Shown here one piece after another: positions 1 through 11,364 of a stretch of DNA of 64,000 bases (within the stretch, counting starts at the first letter, position 1; every line of letters begins with the position of its first letter). The notes under the pieces are model-generated. The model was not told the DNA's origin. It searched no databases and was given only the letters and a program-made list of their open reading frames with translations. The stretch is from Triglochin maritima (taxonomy: Eukaryota; Streptophyta; Magnoliopsida; Alismatales; Juncaginaceae): the NCBI GenBank assembly GCA_963682175.1, contig OY821775.1, positions 36,888,053-36,952,052 on the forward strand, in the 5' to 3' direction. The position numbers were made by a program, and so were the translations under genes.

Positions 1-1
1 C

Positions 2-1870
2 CCGTACAGTCAGTCCTACAACATGGGATGGTGTAATCATCCTAACTTCTCTTGGGGGCCTAGTGGGGGTAACGATCAGAGATCGCACGCTCAACCTCCA
101 CCTTATCAACCTCCACGCCCATCGGCGACCTACCAACCCCCACATCAAAGGTCTCAGCACTATACTTACCAATCTCCTCAGGCCTCATCGTCGGGTTATT
201 CTAGCCAAACTCCACCACCCCAGCGGGTTGACCTAAAGACCCCTTCTTGTGATCCTACCCTTCAAGCGTTAATGCAGAGCATGCAAAGTACTGTCAAGGC
301 TTTGGAAATGCAAGTTAGCCAGTTGGCTAATCAGCTCCATGAACGCGAGAAGGGCCAGTTACCGAGTCAACCCGAGGTGAATCCTCGGGGTACCCATTCT
401 CAAGGAAGGCCACCTGTGCCTCATGCTACCTCTGAACCGACCTATCATATTAATGTGATTCATACTTTGAGGTCTGGTAAGGAGGTGGATAACCACATTG
501 GGGTGCCTTCCTTGTCATCACCATCTCTTGGTGTCAACAGACCTGCGGTGATACTTGCATCTCTGAGGGAGCCAAATCCTGAGGTTCCTTCTACATTTCC
601 TTTGACAAAGGGGCCGAACCCTGAGGTCCCTTGTCTCCTCTTGTTTCGAAGGAATCAGATTCTGAGGTCCCCACTCCTGCTTCTTTGGACTATAATTCTG
701 AGGTTCCTTCGCAACACCCTTATGCCCTGAAGGTGTCATTCCATGAGCGCCTTAAAAAGAAAACCTCGAATCAGCATGACAAGATGCTTGAGATGTTTCG
801 GCAAGTTAAGATGAAAATCCCTCTATTGGAGGCGATTCAGCAAATGCCACCTTATGCCAAGGTTCACAAGGACTTATGTACCAATAAGAGAACAACTCAC
901 ATTCCAAAGAATGATTTTCGTGCGGCTAACGTGAGTTCGTTGTTGGCACAACCCATGCAAGTCAAATATAAGGACCCTGGCTATCCTACTATCTCTTGTG
1001 TGATGGGTGATGTGTCCATACATCGAGCTTTATTGGAACTTGGTGCATCTGTTAATCTTCTGCCATATTCTGTCTATGTCCACCTCGGTCTTGGAGACCT
1101 CAAACAAATAAAAACCACTCTTCAATTGGTTGATAGGTCTATGAAGACACCGAGGGGTGTGGTGGAAGATGTGCTGATCAAAGTGGGAGAGTTCATTTAC
1201 CCAGTCGACTTCTTTGTTTTGGATATTGAACCTGTGCCAAACCCACTTGGACAAATTCCTGTTATTCTAGGGCGACCATTTCTAGCAACTTCCAATGCCT
1301 TGATCAATTGTTGCAATGGTCTGATGCGCTTGACATATGGTAGTCAATGCGTTGATTTCAACATCTTCATAATCGGCAAGAAGCCAGGTGCCTTCAATGA
1401 CCCTATTGTGGTCAACCTTATCCGGGCATGGATGAGATTGAAGTTGAGGGCACCTTCAAGTACTTCAGAGAATTGATCGATGGAGATCCTGAAGGTGGTG
1501 AAGATGTTTCACCTGGGCAGGCACAAGAAGGTGCCTTATCTTCTGATCACGTGGCCTTAGAGCCACATCATTTTGCTCCTGTGGCCTTAGACCACATCCT
1601 TTTGATTCCGTGGCCGTTGAGCCACATCCTTTCGATCATGTGGTCGTTGAGCCACATCCTTTCGATCATGTGGCTCTTGAGCCACACGATACCATTTTTG
1701 TGGTCTCTGGGCCACATGCTTTTCATTCTGTATCTGCTGAAGACCCCATGTGGGTTAAGTATCAACCACCTGATACCCTACATTTCAAACAACTAGACGG
1801 AGGTTCACCTCTTGTTCATGCCTCCTATCTTGCTCACTCTCAAGAGGCATCAAACGACCACAACGCTTAG
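2..1870 (+). pseudogene. gag (C-terminal part) - aspartic protease - repeat tail, frameshifted
   Basis: The reading frame is already open at base 2 and gives the proline/glutamine-rich gag region (NHPNFSWGP), a coiled-coil stretch (LEMQVSQLANQLHERE) and the RSGKEV linker typical of Athila-like gag. A one-base loss near 630, relative to element E, shifts the frame. The next frame (631-1476) holds the retropepsin, with ALLELGASVNLLPYS and later ILGRPFLATSNALIN. The catalytic Asp of the usual DLGAS motif is Glu here (codon 1036-1038), so the protease should be inactive. A second one-base loss near 1420 and a 29-bp repeat unit at 1581-1609 shift the frame again before the final stop at 1868-1870. 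Gag packages element RNA and the protease would cleave the polyprotein; this copy is dead. Confidence 0.85.
1551..1699 (+). repeat. 30-bp tandem repeat in the post-protease tail
   Basis: Five units of about 30 bp start at 1551, 1581, 1610, 1640 and 1670; the second is 29 bp. In frame each codes a ten-residue unit of the type V-A/V-L/V-E-P-H-x-F-D-H. The units at 1610 and 1640 are almost identical. One VALEPH unit is also present in the tails of B (near 19456) and E (near 58322), so the motif is old and was amplified in A. Confidence 0.85.
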
Positions 1871-3536
1871 AAGGGTATAAGGTGGTCTAGCAATTCTGCT
1901 TTGTATGTTACGAGCCCATGCATGTGCATTTTTGGCTCGAGAGATGGCGGGTTCCCATTTGATGTCCCTTTACATATGATGGGAGCCCATTTTTGTACAT
2001 AGATAAAAAAACTTGATTAAAATGAGAAGAAGAAGAAGACTCCTTCAGTGAGCATCGATTGTTGTGGGATACAACCCTTGAGTATTTGGGGCCCATTTTA
2101 TCACGCATTTGTATCCCTTCTTTAGCATCTCACAGGTTTTGAGGGAATTTGGGTTTGTGTCCATCACTATAACCATAAACTTCCTGTTGCGCTTCATAAT
2201 AGTGAGATCTTCCCTTTTTCATGCATAGATCCATGTAGTATCTTTCTCACATTCATTGGGGACAATGCATGAAGTAGGTGTGAGGAGGTGTTTTACGTGT
2301 GTAAATAGTCGAGTATTCTCCTATGATTTTTTTTGTGCATTGTTAGGTTCATGTTAGTGTGCTGCATTTAATATCAATATATCTGCTTGCCATCATTCTT
2401 GGATGACTTGTCTCCTTTTGCTTGCCTAGCGTTTTAAATTTTCACATTTCTTTCAAATTCTTCATGTGCTTGCGAAAGAAAATGTTTTGTGGGTTTTGCG
2501 TGTGTTTAGCATGTGCAAAACCATTAAGAGGCAAAGTAAAAAGAAAGCTCCCAAAATTATCTTGAACTTGATGCATTAGGATATCTAGTACGATGGCTTT
2601 AGGACTTATCTAGTCGTTAGGATGCACCCCAGTTTTCCTTCGGGAGTGAGTAATCATAGGGTTTCAGTGCTCAAATAATTAAAGAAGTCGACGCCGAACC
2701 TAGTGAGTCAATAATTCATGTCTGTTAATTTAAGGAAGTTTGTTGTAGTCAAGGACCCTTTAAATCTTGTTGTGAGACATTAAGTGTAGGGATTTTGGTT
2801 CGTGTGTAGATAAGAAATAAGTGAGTAGGTGTTCTCTCTTCTAGCACGGCTCCTATCACTCGGGAAAGTAGGTCTGAGAGGTCTTTGTGCGTGTAACTTT
2901 TGAGTCATCTGACTTGGGATGTGCCGACCGAACTCCCGTTACATGGGTGGTAGGGATTGTCCTATGTGGAAATTTGGGGAAAGGTGTACGTGATAGTGTA
3001 AATCCTCATAGGCAATGATGCACGAAACCTGACCTTGGGAGAATGAAACTCCAACTAATAAAAAGAAAAGAAAAGAAGAAAAAACTAAAATAAGAAAACA
3101 AAAAAAAGGTAATGCAAATAAGAACCTTAATAGACTTTAACACTTTGTATCACTTGAGGATGTTGAGGTTGTCTATGTCTTTCACTTAATTCCTTATTTA
3201 ACTTGCACGAATGGTTCATTAGGCTAGGCGTGGACTGATTACCTATATAGAGTCGGCCCGTAAAATTACCACGTCCATTGATCGATAAAAATGAGTCTAT
3301 CGAGTCGAGTTTCTAGATTGAATAATGCATCTATGTTTGGATTTTGTGGGTATATCCGCTGAAAACCCTCAGGAGACAACACTCCTCCTCCTTGGCGACA
3401 AGGAGGTTTAACGGCTTGTTGCACGTGCTAAGTGAAACCGTGATTCCTATGAAAGTGAGTTAGGATTTCTTGTTTTTCGTATGCTTCTCTTTCTTTGTTT
3501 TGCTCGGGACTAGCAAAAGTTAGGTGTGGGGGTATT
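1871..3536 (+). other. 3' untranslated region and polypurine tract of element A
   Basis: No coding signal is seen. The sequence is collinear with the 3' regions of B (19987-21604), C (29556-31549) and, on the minus strand, D (34191-35351). It holds short GAA-rich runs (2022-2038, 3061-3110) and a conserved block around 2875-3010. It ends in the plus-strand primer tract AGGTGTGGGGGTATT (3522-3536) immediately before the LTR, the usual place for the polypurine tract. Confidence 0.8.
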
Positions 3537-5047
3537 TGATTAACATCATTTTATGCTTACATTTGTATCTTATATCTATTATTTTTCACCTAAACAATGC
3601 TACGTAACGAGCTTTATGTTTGAATTTCAGAAATAAAGAGGTTTGAAGAGAAGAGGCATGAAAGGACCTAAAAGAAGGAAAAAACACTGAGTTGAGAGAC
3701 TCGAGGACTAAGATGCAAGATCGAAGGACATGAATGCAAGATAGAAGGACCAATGAGCAAACAAGATTACGCCACACCATCAAAGACAACCAAATCCATC
3801 CAACAAAGCCCAAAACAAAAACTAGACGGATCCAAACCCTGTAGACCGCCAATTGGCGGTCTGGGACCGCTGATTGGCGGTCCGGGCTGCTCCGAATCCG
3901 CCAATATTTCTTTGGATCGTGTATTAGAGTGTGTTTAGACTATTTTTGGTATTTGTTTAGTCCCATACCGGGGGATTGTCCCGGATTACCTTATTCTATG
4001 GATATAAATAGAAGTCTCCCTCCTCTCTTGTAATCCATCTCTCTCTTGGTGGCCATCCTCTCTACTAGGAGTTCAAGCCTTGAAGCAAAAACCCTGGTGG
4101 AGAGAGGCTACTTGTAATTGAGTGAGTAATAATAGATATTTTCTTTTGGTTATGCTGTTTCTTTCTTTGTTTAATTTCCTTTGATATGCTTGCATGCTTC
4201 TTTAGTTTTATATCCTTTTAGCTTCTTTAATATTTGTTGCTTGCTTAGTTTAATTTCATTTCAGTAGAATGTTTCATTTTAATGTAGGTTGTAGTGTAAT
4301 GATTAGTGAGTAGTTCCATCCCCATTTTGGGGGTGGAGAAATATGTGATATGATCATGTGGTGTATTAGGTGTGTGTTATGTTCATCCCTTGAGCCTTAT
4401 ATGATTTTCATAACCATCTAATGGGATTTCACTCTTGTCTTTAATTTCCTAATGCTCTTGAATGAAATTTTGCTTATGCTTTGATTAGTGGACCTATTTT
4501 ATGGGGAATGATAAGGTGAGGATATGGATGGAATTGATAAAGGAAACATGACTTGTAGTGTATGTGCTCTTGTTGCCCTTACCTTTATTAATGTCTTGTA
4601 TGTTTTAATGATTGGGTAAATCTTATTTCATGTAGAGGCATAGTGGGGTTTGGTCTTTATACTTGAGTTCATCTAGCTTCATTCCAATTATTGTCTTGTA
4701 TGTTTTAATGATATGATCTTATCTTATTTCATGTGGAGGCAAGGATGGATTTAGTTTTATGATTTTCATGCATTACATGTTTTGATGAGCTTAATTGAAC
4801 ACACACACATACACATATCTTTGTATTCACACTCTTTTCTCTACCCCTTATGAGGTTTAGTTTTATTGCTTATTGTCCATTTCCTTTTGCATTTTAGTGT
4901 AGTTTAGTGTAATCAATCTTTCTCTCCGTTATTTCCCACTCGCCTTCGAACAAACTAAAGTCGACACACCTCCCTGTGGATCGACCTCTATTTTCCACCG
5001 CTTCAACGCGGCCGTGCACTTGCAGTTATAATTAAAACGTTCAATCA
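3537..5047 (+). repeat. 3' LTR of element A
   Basis: Starts TGATTAACATC and ends TCAATCA, matching the LTR ends proven by target duplications elsewhere in the window. U3 contains a perfect 18-nt palindrome GACCGCCAATTGGCGGTC (3844-3861) and a second imperfect copy (3864-3882). The TATA box TATAAATA lies at 4003-4010, 5' of a conserved hairpin around 4318-4338 (CATCCCC...GGGGGTGG). The U5 end carries CGCGGCCGTGCACTTGC, common to all copies. Length is about 1.5 kb. Confidence 0.88.
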
Positions 5048-5766
5048 CTTGACATGTATGTGATTGAATGAATGGTTAGGATAGGTATGGATGTATTCTT
5101 GCATGACCACCTAAATTATAAAATCACATGTAAAATGTTTAATTGTCCAAACTAAAAAATTAAGAAGTTATTTCTTTCTTATTTGTTCCACTAGAAGCCA
5201 TCGATCGAGGGACATTCTGCTCGCCCGTAGCGGGAGATAACTTCCTCTATCTTTGGAAATAGTGGGAGATATAGGGGTATTCATTGTTGTGCCATCAATA
5301 AGTACTTGAAGTGATTTTCACCCTTAGTGAACACTGAGTGTATTTTTTCATGAATACAATAGACAATCATATCTCATATCAAATGAAATAAGTTTTATTA
5401 ACAAAACCTGGAGCCCTTGCTCGATTTTCAGAAAGGGAATTTTTCTTTGGAGGATTGGATAAATTCTCTCCTAATTAAAACAACGAGAATCATAAGAGTT
5501 TGAAAAACATAAAAGTTTGCAAATTTTTAAAATGGTTATGATTAAAAAATGTTTCTTACCTTGAGTTAATAACATACTCAATATCCCTTAGCTAGTCTAT
5601 GTTACTTATGAATGATAGGATCTCGTATTACTGAAATTATGGACATATTTATTTATTTGCAGTACAAATTTTATAAACATAAAATTGACAAACAACAACA
5701 ACAACAACAACAAAACCTTTTATCCCAAAATTGACACGAAAACTCTAATAAATTATTTTTGTAGAA

Positions 5767-6500
5767 ATGTTGAACATTCAACCTATTGTGCGATCTATGA
5801 TTGAAGAAAAAAACATCCATCGGCTATTGATGACTCCAACTTCAATAACTGGCAATCAAGCTAAACATTGTGTTGAAGTTTGAAAAACTATATCTATTTT
5901 GGATGGTGAAATCCTAAAACTAAATGAGAGGGCAACCAATGCTGAGAAAGTGGTTCCAGCAAAGTGGGAAGACAAACAAAACCAAGTTCACGGTCTAATG
6001 TTAGCATCCATGGGTGACTCGCTTCAAGCAAAATACTTGGACTCAAAACCCAATAAGACCATGGAAGCTCTCACGAAGATGTTTATGGATAATGCTCGAA
6101 AGGAGCGCTATAAGACCACCATAGCATTCACAAGGTGCCACTTAGCGGAGGGAATATTTGTATCCATGCATTTTCTCATGATTCAAGGTTATCTTGAGAA
6201 GTTAGAAAATCTCTCTTCCCCAATGCCGAATGACAGTGCGGAAGATTTGATTCTTGTCTCTCTGGCCCCATCCTATAGAGATTTCATCATGCATTACCAT
6301 GTACGTGAGAAAGGGGTGAGTCTTGAGGAGCTTCATAATGCTCTCAAAATGACTGAAGTTGATATGGCCAAAGGTAGGGACAAGAATGTCCTAGCCATCC
6401 ATGGTGGAAGTAGAAAGATCGCCAAAAGTAAAGCAAAAGGCAAATTCAACAAAAAGACGTCAATCAAGGGCAAGGGAGTAGGAGGTGCTTATGCGACTTC
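5767..6500 (+). pseudogene. copia gag fragment
   Basis: Starting at ATG 5767 the frame is interrupted by TGA at about 5881 and then stays open to 6500 and beyond. It translates to a typical plant copia gag (UBN2-type): alternating Leu/Lys-rich helices around DSLQAKYLDSKPNKTMEALT, then EDLILVSLAPSYRDFIMHYHV, then a basic KSKAKGKFNKK region where the zinc knuckle would follow. No zinc knuckle is present because the sequence runs into a small duplication (6523-6649). The family role is capsid formation; this copy is not functional. Confidence 0.75.
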
Positions 6501-6522
6501 CTGGGTAATAATTCGAAATCTT

Positions 6523-6649
6523 TATAGACATGCGAAATTTACCCTATTGACGGAATTTACTCTAAAATTTACCCATAGAAATTGCAGGAAGCTAACCTTC
6601 TTGGTCCTATTGATTTTAAATCATTATAGACATGCGAAATTTACCCTAT
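6523..6649 (+). repeat. 24-nt direct repeat at the gag-integrase collapse point
   Basis: The string TATAGACATGCGAAATTTAC and a few further bases occurs at 6523 and again at 6625, about 102 bp apart, exactly where gag should continue into protease. This looks like the scar of the deletion that joined gag to integrase. Confidence 0.65.
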
Positions 6650-6689
6650 GGGTACAATGACCAAGAGGCCTTTCAAGAAGAAAGGTCCA

Positions 6690-7200
6690 AGAGCAAGTGA
6701 CTTGCTGAATTTGAAACATTCCGATGTATATAATCTAATGAGTAGAAGCGCAAGAGATGGTTATAGGTACTTCATTATGTTCACGGATGATTATAGACAT
6801 TATGGTTATGTTTATCTAATGAGAAACAAAAGTGAATCCTTTGACAAGTTCAAAGAATTCAAGAATGAAGTAGAAAACAAACTCAATAAGAAGATCAAGT
6901 CTCTACGAACCGATCGGTGAGTACTTAAGTGTTGAATTCGACTCATTCCTAAAGAAGTGTGGTATTATACCACAACTCACTCCACAAGGTACGCCTCAAT
7001 GGAATGGTGTGTCCGAAAGGAGAAATAGGACATTGCTCGACATGGTTCGATCAATGATGAGTCAAGTTGAATTGCCACTTTATTTTAGAGTTATGCACTA
7101 GGTTAATGTTCCATCCAAATCCGTAGAGAAAACGCCATATGAGCTTAGGAGTGGTATTTTGTTTTGATGTCTACGGGTTGTGACGCCTATGTGAAAAATG
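6690..7200 (+). pseudogene. copia integrase core fragment
   Basis: The first part (ORF to 6920) reads RYFIMFTDDYRHYGYVYLM, the segment around the first catalytic Asp of copia integrase. After a stop the other half continues: second Asp region before GEYLS, then CGIIPQLTPQGTPQWNGVSERRNRTLL with the catalytic Glu in context, then a KTPYEL-like segment and GCDAYVKN in another frame. Several stops and shifts make it a pseudogene. Integrase inserts the element cDNA. Confidence 0.8.
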
Positions 7201-7930
7201 GTCCAACCATTTGCCTACGTTTTTGCATATATTAATAAGAGTATTTTTACTGATGACTGGCTGGATTTAATCCACCTTGGTCAAATGTAGTTATGGGATG
7301 ATGATGTGGCAAAATAAACAAGAGATCATGTGCAAAGTGGTTTGCACATGATGTGGTTTAGTGGAGAAGTAAACAAGAGATCATGTGTAAGTGATTTGCA
7401 CATGATGTGGTTTAGTGGAGAGATTAACAAGGGATCATGTGTAAGTGGTTTGCACATGAGGCGGGTTAGAGGATATCCTATAAATAGGTCTCTCCTTTCC
7501 CTGTTAACACTAATGCAAAATTCTTCTCTCTTCAATTCTCTCCATCATTCCATCCAAAATTCTCTTAGTTTTAATTGTGTTCTAGAGATTAATTTCTTTA
7601 GAGCATACAATGGGTTATTATCTAGATTCTATCATCGTATTAGAGATTGATTGACTAGTTTTGATCTCTCTAATCTTGTTTAGAGTTTGGTGAACACTTG
7701 GAGGTATCCGAGGTGATCCGACGTACAACCCCACTTTCGATTGGTAAGAGGGATTTGATAATCCCTAGGTATGATCCAATCCATGTATTTCAATATTAAA
7801 TAGTTTATTATATATATTGAAATAAAAATAGGAATTTTGTACATAAAATTGTTGAAAAATATGAAAATTGATCCTAAATACTTGTTAAAATTTTAAAATT
7901 ATATACAGGTATAGGGCACAAAATCCTACA
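7201..7930 (+). repeat. copia LTR (3'), 5' limit approximate
   Basis: It contains a 54-55-bp tandem repeat (7324-7470), a TATA box CTATAAATAG at about 7479-7488, a CT-rich start-site region and the terminus AAAATCCTACA. The segment TTGATTGACTAGTTTTGATC to TTTAGAGTTTGGTGAACACTT (about 7650-7700) matches the LTR at 29050-29105. The start of this LTR could not be fixed. Confidence 0.65.
7324..7470 (+). repeat. 54-55-bp tandem repeat upstream of the copia TATA box
   Basis: GATCATGTG begins at 7324, 7379 and 7433, giving periods of 55 and 54 bp and about 2.6 units. Each unit includes TTTGCACATGATGTGGTTTA. Tandem enhancer-like repeats just upstream of the TATA box are known in other plant copia LTRs. 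Confidence 0.8.
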
Positions 7931-8266
7931 AACATAACCTACACTTGTGCTTTATTGAATGCATTCTTCACCACCTTATCACATGTGTACACACACTCCA
8001 CCCCTTAGGGGTTATCCTTCTTGTATTTCATCGTTCTAGTTTGTTAGTTGCTAGTTTAGTTTCATGTTAGTCTTGTGCTTCCATCTTTCTTGTTGTTAAT
8101 TGCTACTTTACTGTAGCTTAGTTTAGTTTCATCAAACTTCTTCTTCTCTTATTTTCCACTTGACTTCTGAAGAACAAGAGTTGACACATCCCTTGTGGAC
8201 TCGGCCCATACTTGCCACTGCTTCATCGCGGCCCTGCACTTGCGGTTATTATAACTGAATCAATCA
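7931..8266 (+). repeat. 3' end of a gypsy LTR (truncated)
   Basis: It begins abruptly at a position equivalent to the middle of the other LTRs and includes CACACTCCACCCCTTAGGGG and the U5 end with GCACTTGCGG, closing in TCAATCA at 8266. The left part is missing; it abuts copia element 1 on the left and CACTA coding relics on the right. Confidence 0.75.
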
Positions 8267-8342
8267 CAAATACAAATGGTTCATCCAGCTTAAGAAATTT
8301 ATTTGCATTCACCAACGAGAACCCATATTAGTCGCTTCTAGT

Positions 8343-9645
8343 TGTGTTGTCCTGACCCGGAACATCATACCATATACCTGCTAGTCATCAAACCACTCAA
8401 ATTACCATATACAGGAAAGTCATTTATTGTCCACCACAAGGTATCTCGGAGCGTAAAACATAACTGACTATAACCATCATAAGAATCTATACCTCTTCCC
8501 AAAGTTCTTTCAGTTATTCGATAAGTGGTTGCAAAAAAACATCTAGCTTGTAACCAGGATGACCGGGAATGATTAACGTCATCATCAAACACTAGGGTTT
8601 CATGCTCACCAACGGTGGGTGATATAAGGCACGAGCATTACGGGCCAAATACTATCTTGCCTTTGACTGAATGGTTGAAACTCATCTAACGTCAAACCTA
8701 GCCTCACATTTCTTATTTCTAGAGAGAAAGAGGGATGTTTGTTTTCTAACTCAGCTCAACATTCAGAATTAGCCAGATGACGCAATTTCCCATCCTTTTG
8801 TTGTTCCTCCGCATTCCATCTCATCGACTGGACAATATCAACAATGAGATATAACCTGCAGAGTCTTGGCTTTAACGGGAAGTACCACACAAGTGCCATT
8901 GCAATTCTTTTGCTTTTTGAGCTCTAGAATTTTCCGTTTCTACTTCATCTCCCCCCTGAACGGTTACCAACGAGATTCCCCGCACACAAAACATGAATCG
9001 ACATTCTCATTTTCTTTCCAGTACAAGTGCAATGATTCTTACAAATAAGGATATTTTTAATGAAAACCCAAGTTGGCAACCAACGTTTTTGTCTAATATG
9101 TATTCTTCGGCAAACAAGCTCCCTCTAGAAGTACTTTTGCTTGATATGTTAACCACTTATCAAACGATGTGTCCGTCCATCTACTTGTGCACTTCATGTG
9201 AAATGCTTTGATAATGAATGATAATTTTGTCAATTCTGGTTTGCACCCAGGAAACCACGGTTGATCTCCGTCCATGTAGGCAAAAAAATTTGAGCATAAT
9301 TTGTAATCCTCGGTCTCGACGAATTGGTTCTGACGTTACCACCTTCAACCACATCATATATCATCCCCTCTATGTCGTCATCAACATCTGACTCAATCTT
9401 TGTGGGTCGTGTTATCGTTGTCGTGACAACTTGTGCACTTAAACTTGCACTTTCCCTGTCAAAAACTCATTGCTCGTAATTACCAACTAAGCCATTTAGG
9501 GCGATATCATTGACGATGTCGTCTCTAGTCACCCACTTGTTGTTACAACACTTCTTGCATGGGAATACAATTTTCCCATCAGAATATATTGATTGGGAGG
9601 ACTGAAGGCAAGGTTTACAAATGACTTCAGATTATTCATTAAAGT
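8343..9645 (-). pseudogene. TNP2-family CACTA transposase, degraded
   Basis: Read on the minus strand from high to low coordinates. At about 9640-9480 is a transposase-associated domain (DGKIVFPCKKCCNNKWVTRDD). At about 9275-9093 is TKLSFIIKAFHMKC with WTDTSFDKWL. Near 9050-8990 is a degraded CTCTGKK-type cysteine motif. At about 8850-8620 are KDGKLRHLANS, NVRLGL and WPVMLVPY. At 8592-8365 is DTLWWTINDFPVYGNLSG. These are in the order expected for TNP2 but are split by frameshifts and stops. TNP2 binds CACTA ends and catalyses cut-and-paste transposition. Confidence 0.85.
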
Positions 9646-9704
9646 TAGAGTAATTCTATTTTCATACATCCAACTTCTATCTGACACTGTGATTCTATTG
9701 ATTT

Positions 9705-10478
9705 ATAACAAAACATGTTAAACATACACATGTTAAAAAATCCTATCAATCTAAATAAATCCAACTCAATATAAGATCCAACTTAATATAACTAAATCAA
9801 TTACTCAATCTTACAATCAATATAAGATCCAACTCGATATAACTAAACCGCAAAGACATTTAAATTTAATTGAAAATTTAACTAAATTTTTGCAGAACCT
9901 TCCCTATATTTTCGATATCGAAATTTTTCTGAAGACCTATACTGACAAGAAAAAGTGTTGACTTTTGAATGACAAACATCACAATATCGTCAATTCATCA
10001 AACTTAAATCATACAATCCAATCCTAAATCCAAAATACTAAATCCAATCCTAAATCAAATCCCAACTCTTAAATTACTAACAAATATATTCATTTGAAAC
10101 AAAACATGTTAAATAAAACATGTTAAAAAATCCTATCAACCTAACTAAATCTAATTCACACATGCAACTCATGCAAATCAATCTAACTAAATTAATTAAT
10201 TAATCTAACAATCAATATAAGATACAGCTCAATATAATTAAACCGTAAACACATTTAAATTTAGTTGAAAATTTAACTAAATATGGTAGAACCTCCCCTA
10301 TATTGTCGATATTGGATTTTTTCCGGATACCAGTATTGGCAGGAAAAAGTATCCACTTTTGGAAGTCAGGCATCACAATGTCTCCAATTCATCAAACTTA
10401 AATGATACAATCGAATCCTAAATCCTAAATACTAAATCCAATCCTAAATCAAATCCTAACTCTTAAATTACTAACATA
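9705..10478. repeat. imperfect tandem duplication of about 393 bp in CACTA AT-rich sequence
   Basis: The block starting AAAACATGTTAAA near 9713 is repeated from about 10105. Both copies contain ATTTAACTAAAT, a divergent TATCGA-rich middle and a CAATTCATCAAACTTAAAT segment. The copies are clearly diverged and non-coding. Confidence 0.7.
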
Positions 10479-11364
10479 TCCAAGTCTAATCTAACATCCA
10501 AGTCTACTTAATCCAGTTGAAATCCAATATCGCCATCCATCATACAAACTAAAAGTACAAAATCCCTACAACATAAACATACTAATCTAGTTACTACAAT
10601 CCAATCGTAATTAATCATACAATCCAATCCTAAATACAATACAATACAATCCTTAATCCAACCTTAAATCAAATACAATCCTAAAACTAAATCCTAAACG
10701 TTAAATCCAATCTTAAATACAATAAAATACAATCATTAATACAACCTTAAATCAAATACAATCCTAAAGCTAAATCCTAAACCTGAAATACAATCATAAA
10801 TCAAATCCAATCTTAAATACAGTACAATACAATACAATCCTTAATCCAACCTTAAATCAAATACAATCCAAAAACTAAATCCTAAACCTTAAATTCAATC
10901 ATAGATCAAATCCTATCCTAAATACAATCATAAAACTAAATCCAAAATCCAATCCTAAAACTTAATTTTAAAACAATCTTAAATACAATTGACATTCATC
11001 GTCACCGACAACACAAACTCACAAACAAATCCAATAGTCTTTAAGTAAAGACTATTTATGTTAATTTACCTAATTAATTTAACTATAATAAAGTTAATGA
11101 TGTCAAACTATTTAAAATATACAAAATTAAGTTAATCACACAAACTCAATATACAAAGTCAAGTTAATCATACAAACTATAATAAAATCACAAAAAAACT
11201 AATTAATCAAAATAACCAAATAAAATATAACTTTCATACAAATCACCACTTTAAACCTACAAATTTAAACTAATTATCATACAAATCAGCACTTTAATAC
11301 TACAAATAACAATTGCATTCTAATTTATTGATTAAAAAACATAATAATCATTCAACAAAACAAA
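10479..11364. repeat. low-complexity AT-rich tract (AATCCTAAA-type degenerate repeats)
   Basis: The sequence is dominated by degenerate short repeats of CAATCCTAAATC and TACAATACAATCC, then plain AT-rich sequence. No coding potential is seen; it is internal non-coding CACTA DNA. Confidence 0.6.

Larger units (their letters stand above)
1..5047 (+). mobile_element. Ty3/gypsy Athila/Tat-like element A, 3' part (gag-protease, no RT/IN)
   Basis: This is the 3' portion of an LTR retrotransposon whose 5' LTR and start of gag lie outside the window. Order seen: end of gag, aspartic protease, a repeat-bearing tail, about 1.7 kb of untranslated sequence, a purine-rich tract, then a complete 3' LTR. 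Plant Athila/Tat pol normally continues from protease into reverse transcriptase, RNase H and integrase. Here the frame closes soon after the protease and no RT or integrase motif follows, so the element is a gag-protease derivative. Element E (52858-59174) has the same plan, which argues that the loss is ancestral and not local decay. Gypsy membership is certain; the exact lineage is inferred from protease and gag motifs and the shared 3' UTR. Confidence 0.88.
5048..7930 (+). mobile_element. Ty1/copia element 1, collapsed and 5'-truncated
   Basis: No 5' LTR is visible; about 700 bp of AT-rich sequence with a (CAA)n tract (5692-5714) precedes gag. Gag leads almost directly into an integrase fragment, so protease, most of integrase and all of RT/RNase H are missing. 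The 3' end is a copia-type LTR ending in AAAATCCTACA, the same terminus as the LTR at 29329-29339 that is followed by a canonical initiator-Met primer site. Immediately after it begins a gypsy LTR tail. Confidence 0.75.

Noticed and set aside
1900..2110. Minus-strand 66-codon frame in the 3' UTR of A
   Set aside because: The corresponding sequence in B has a different, non-homologous frame; no protein conservation.
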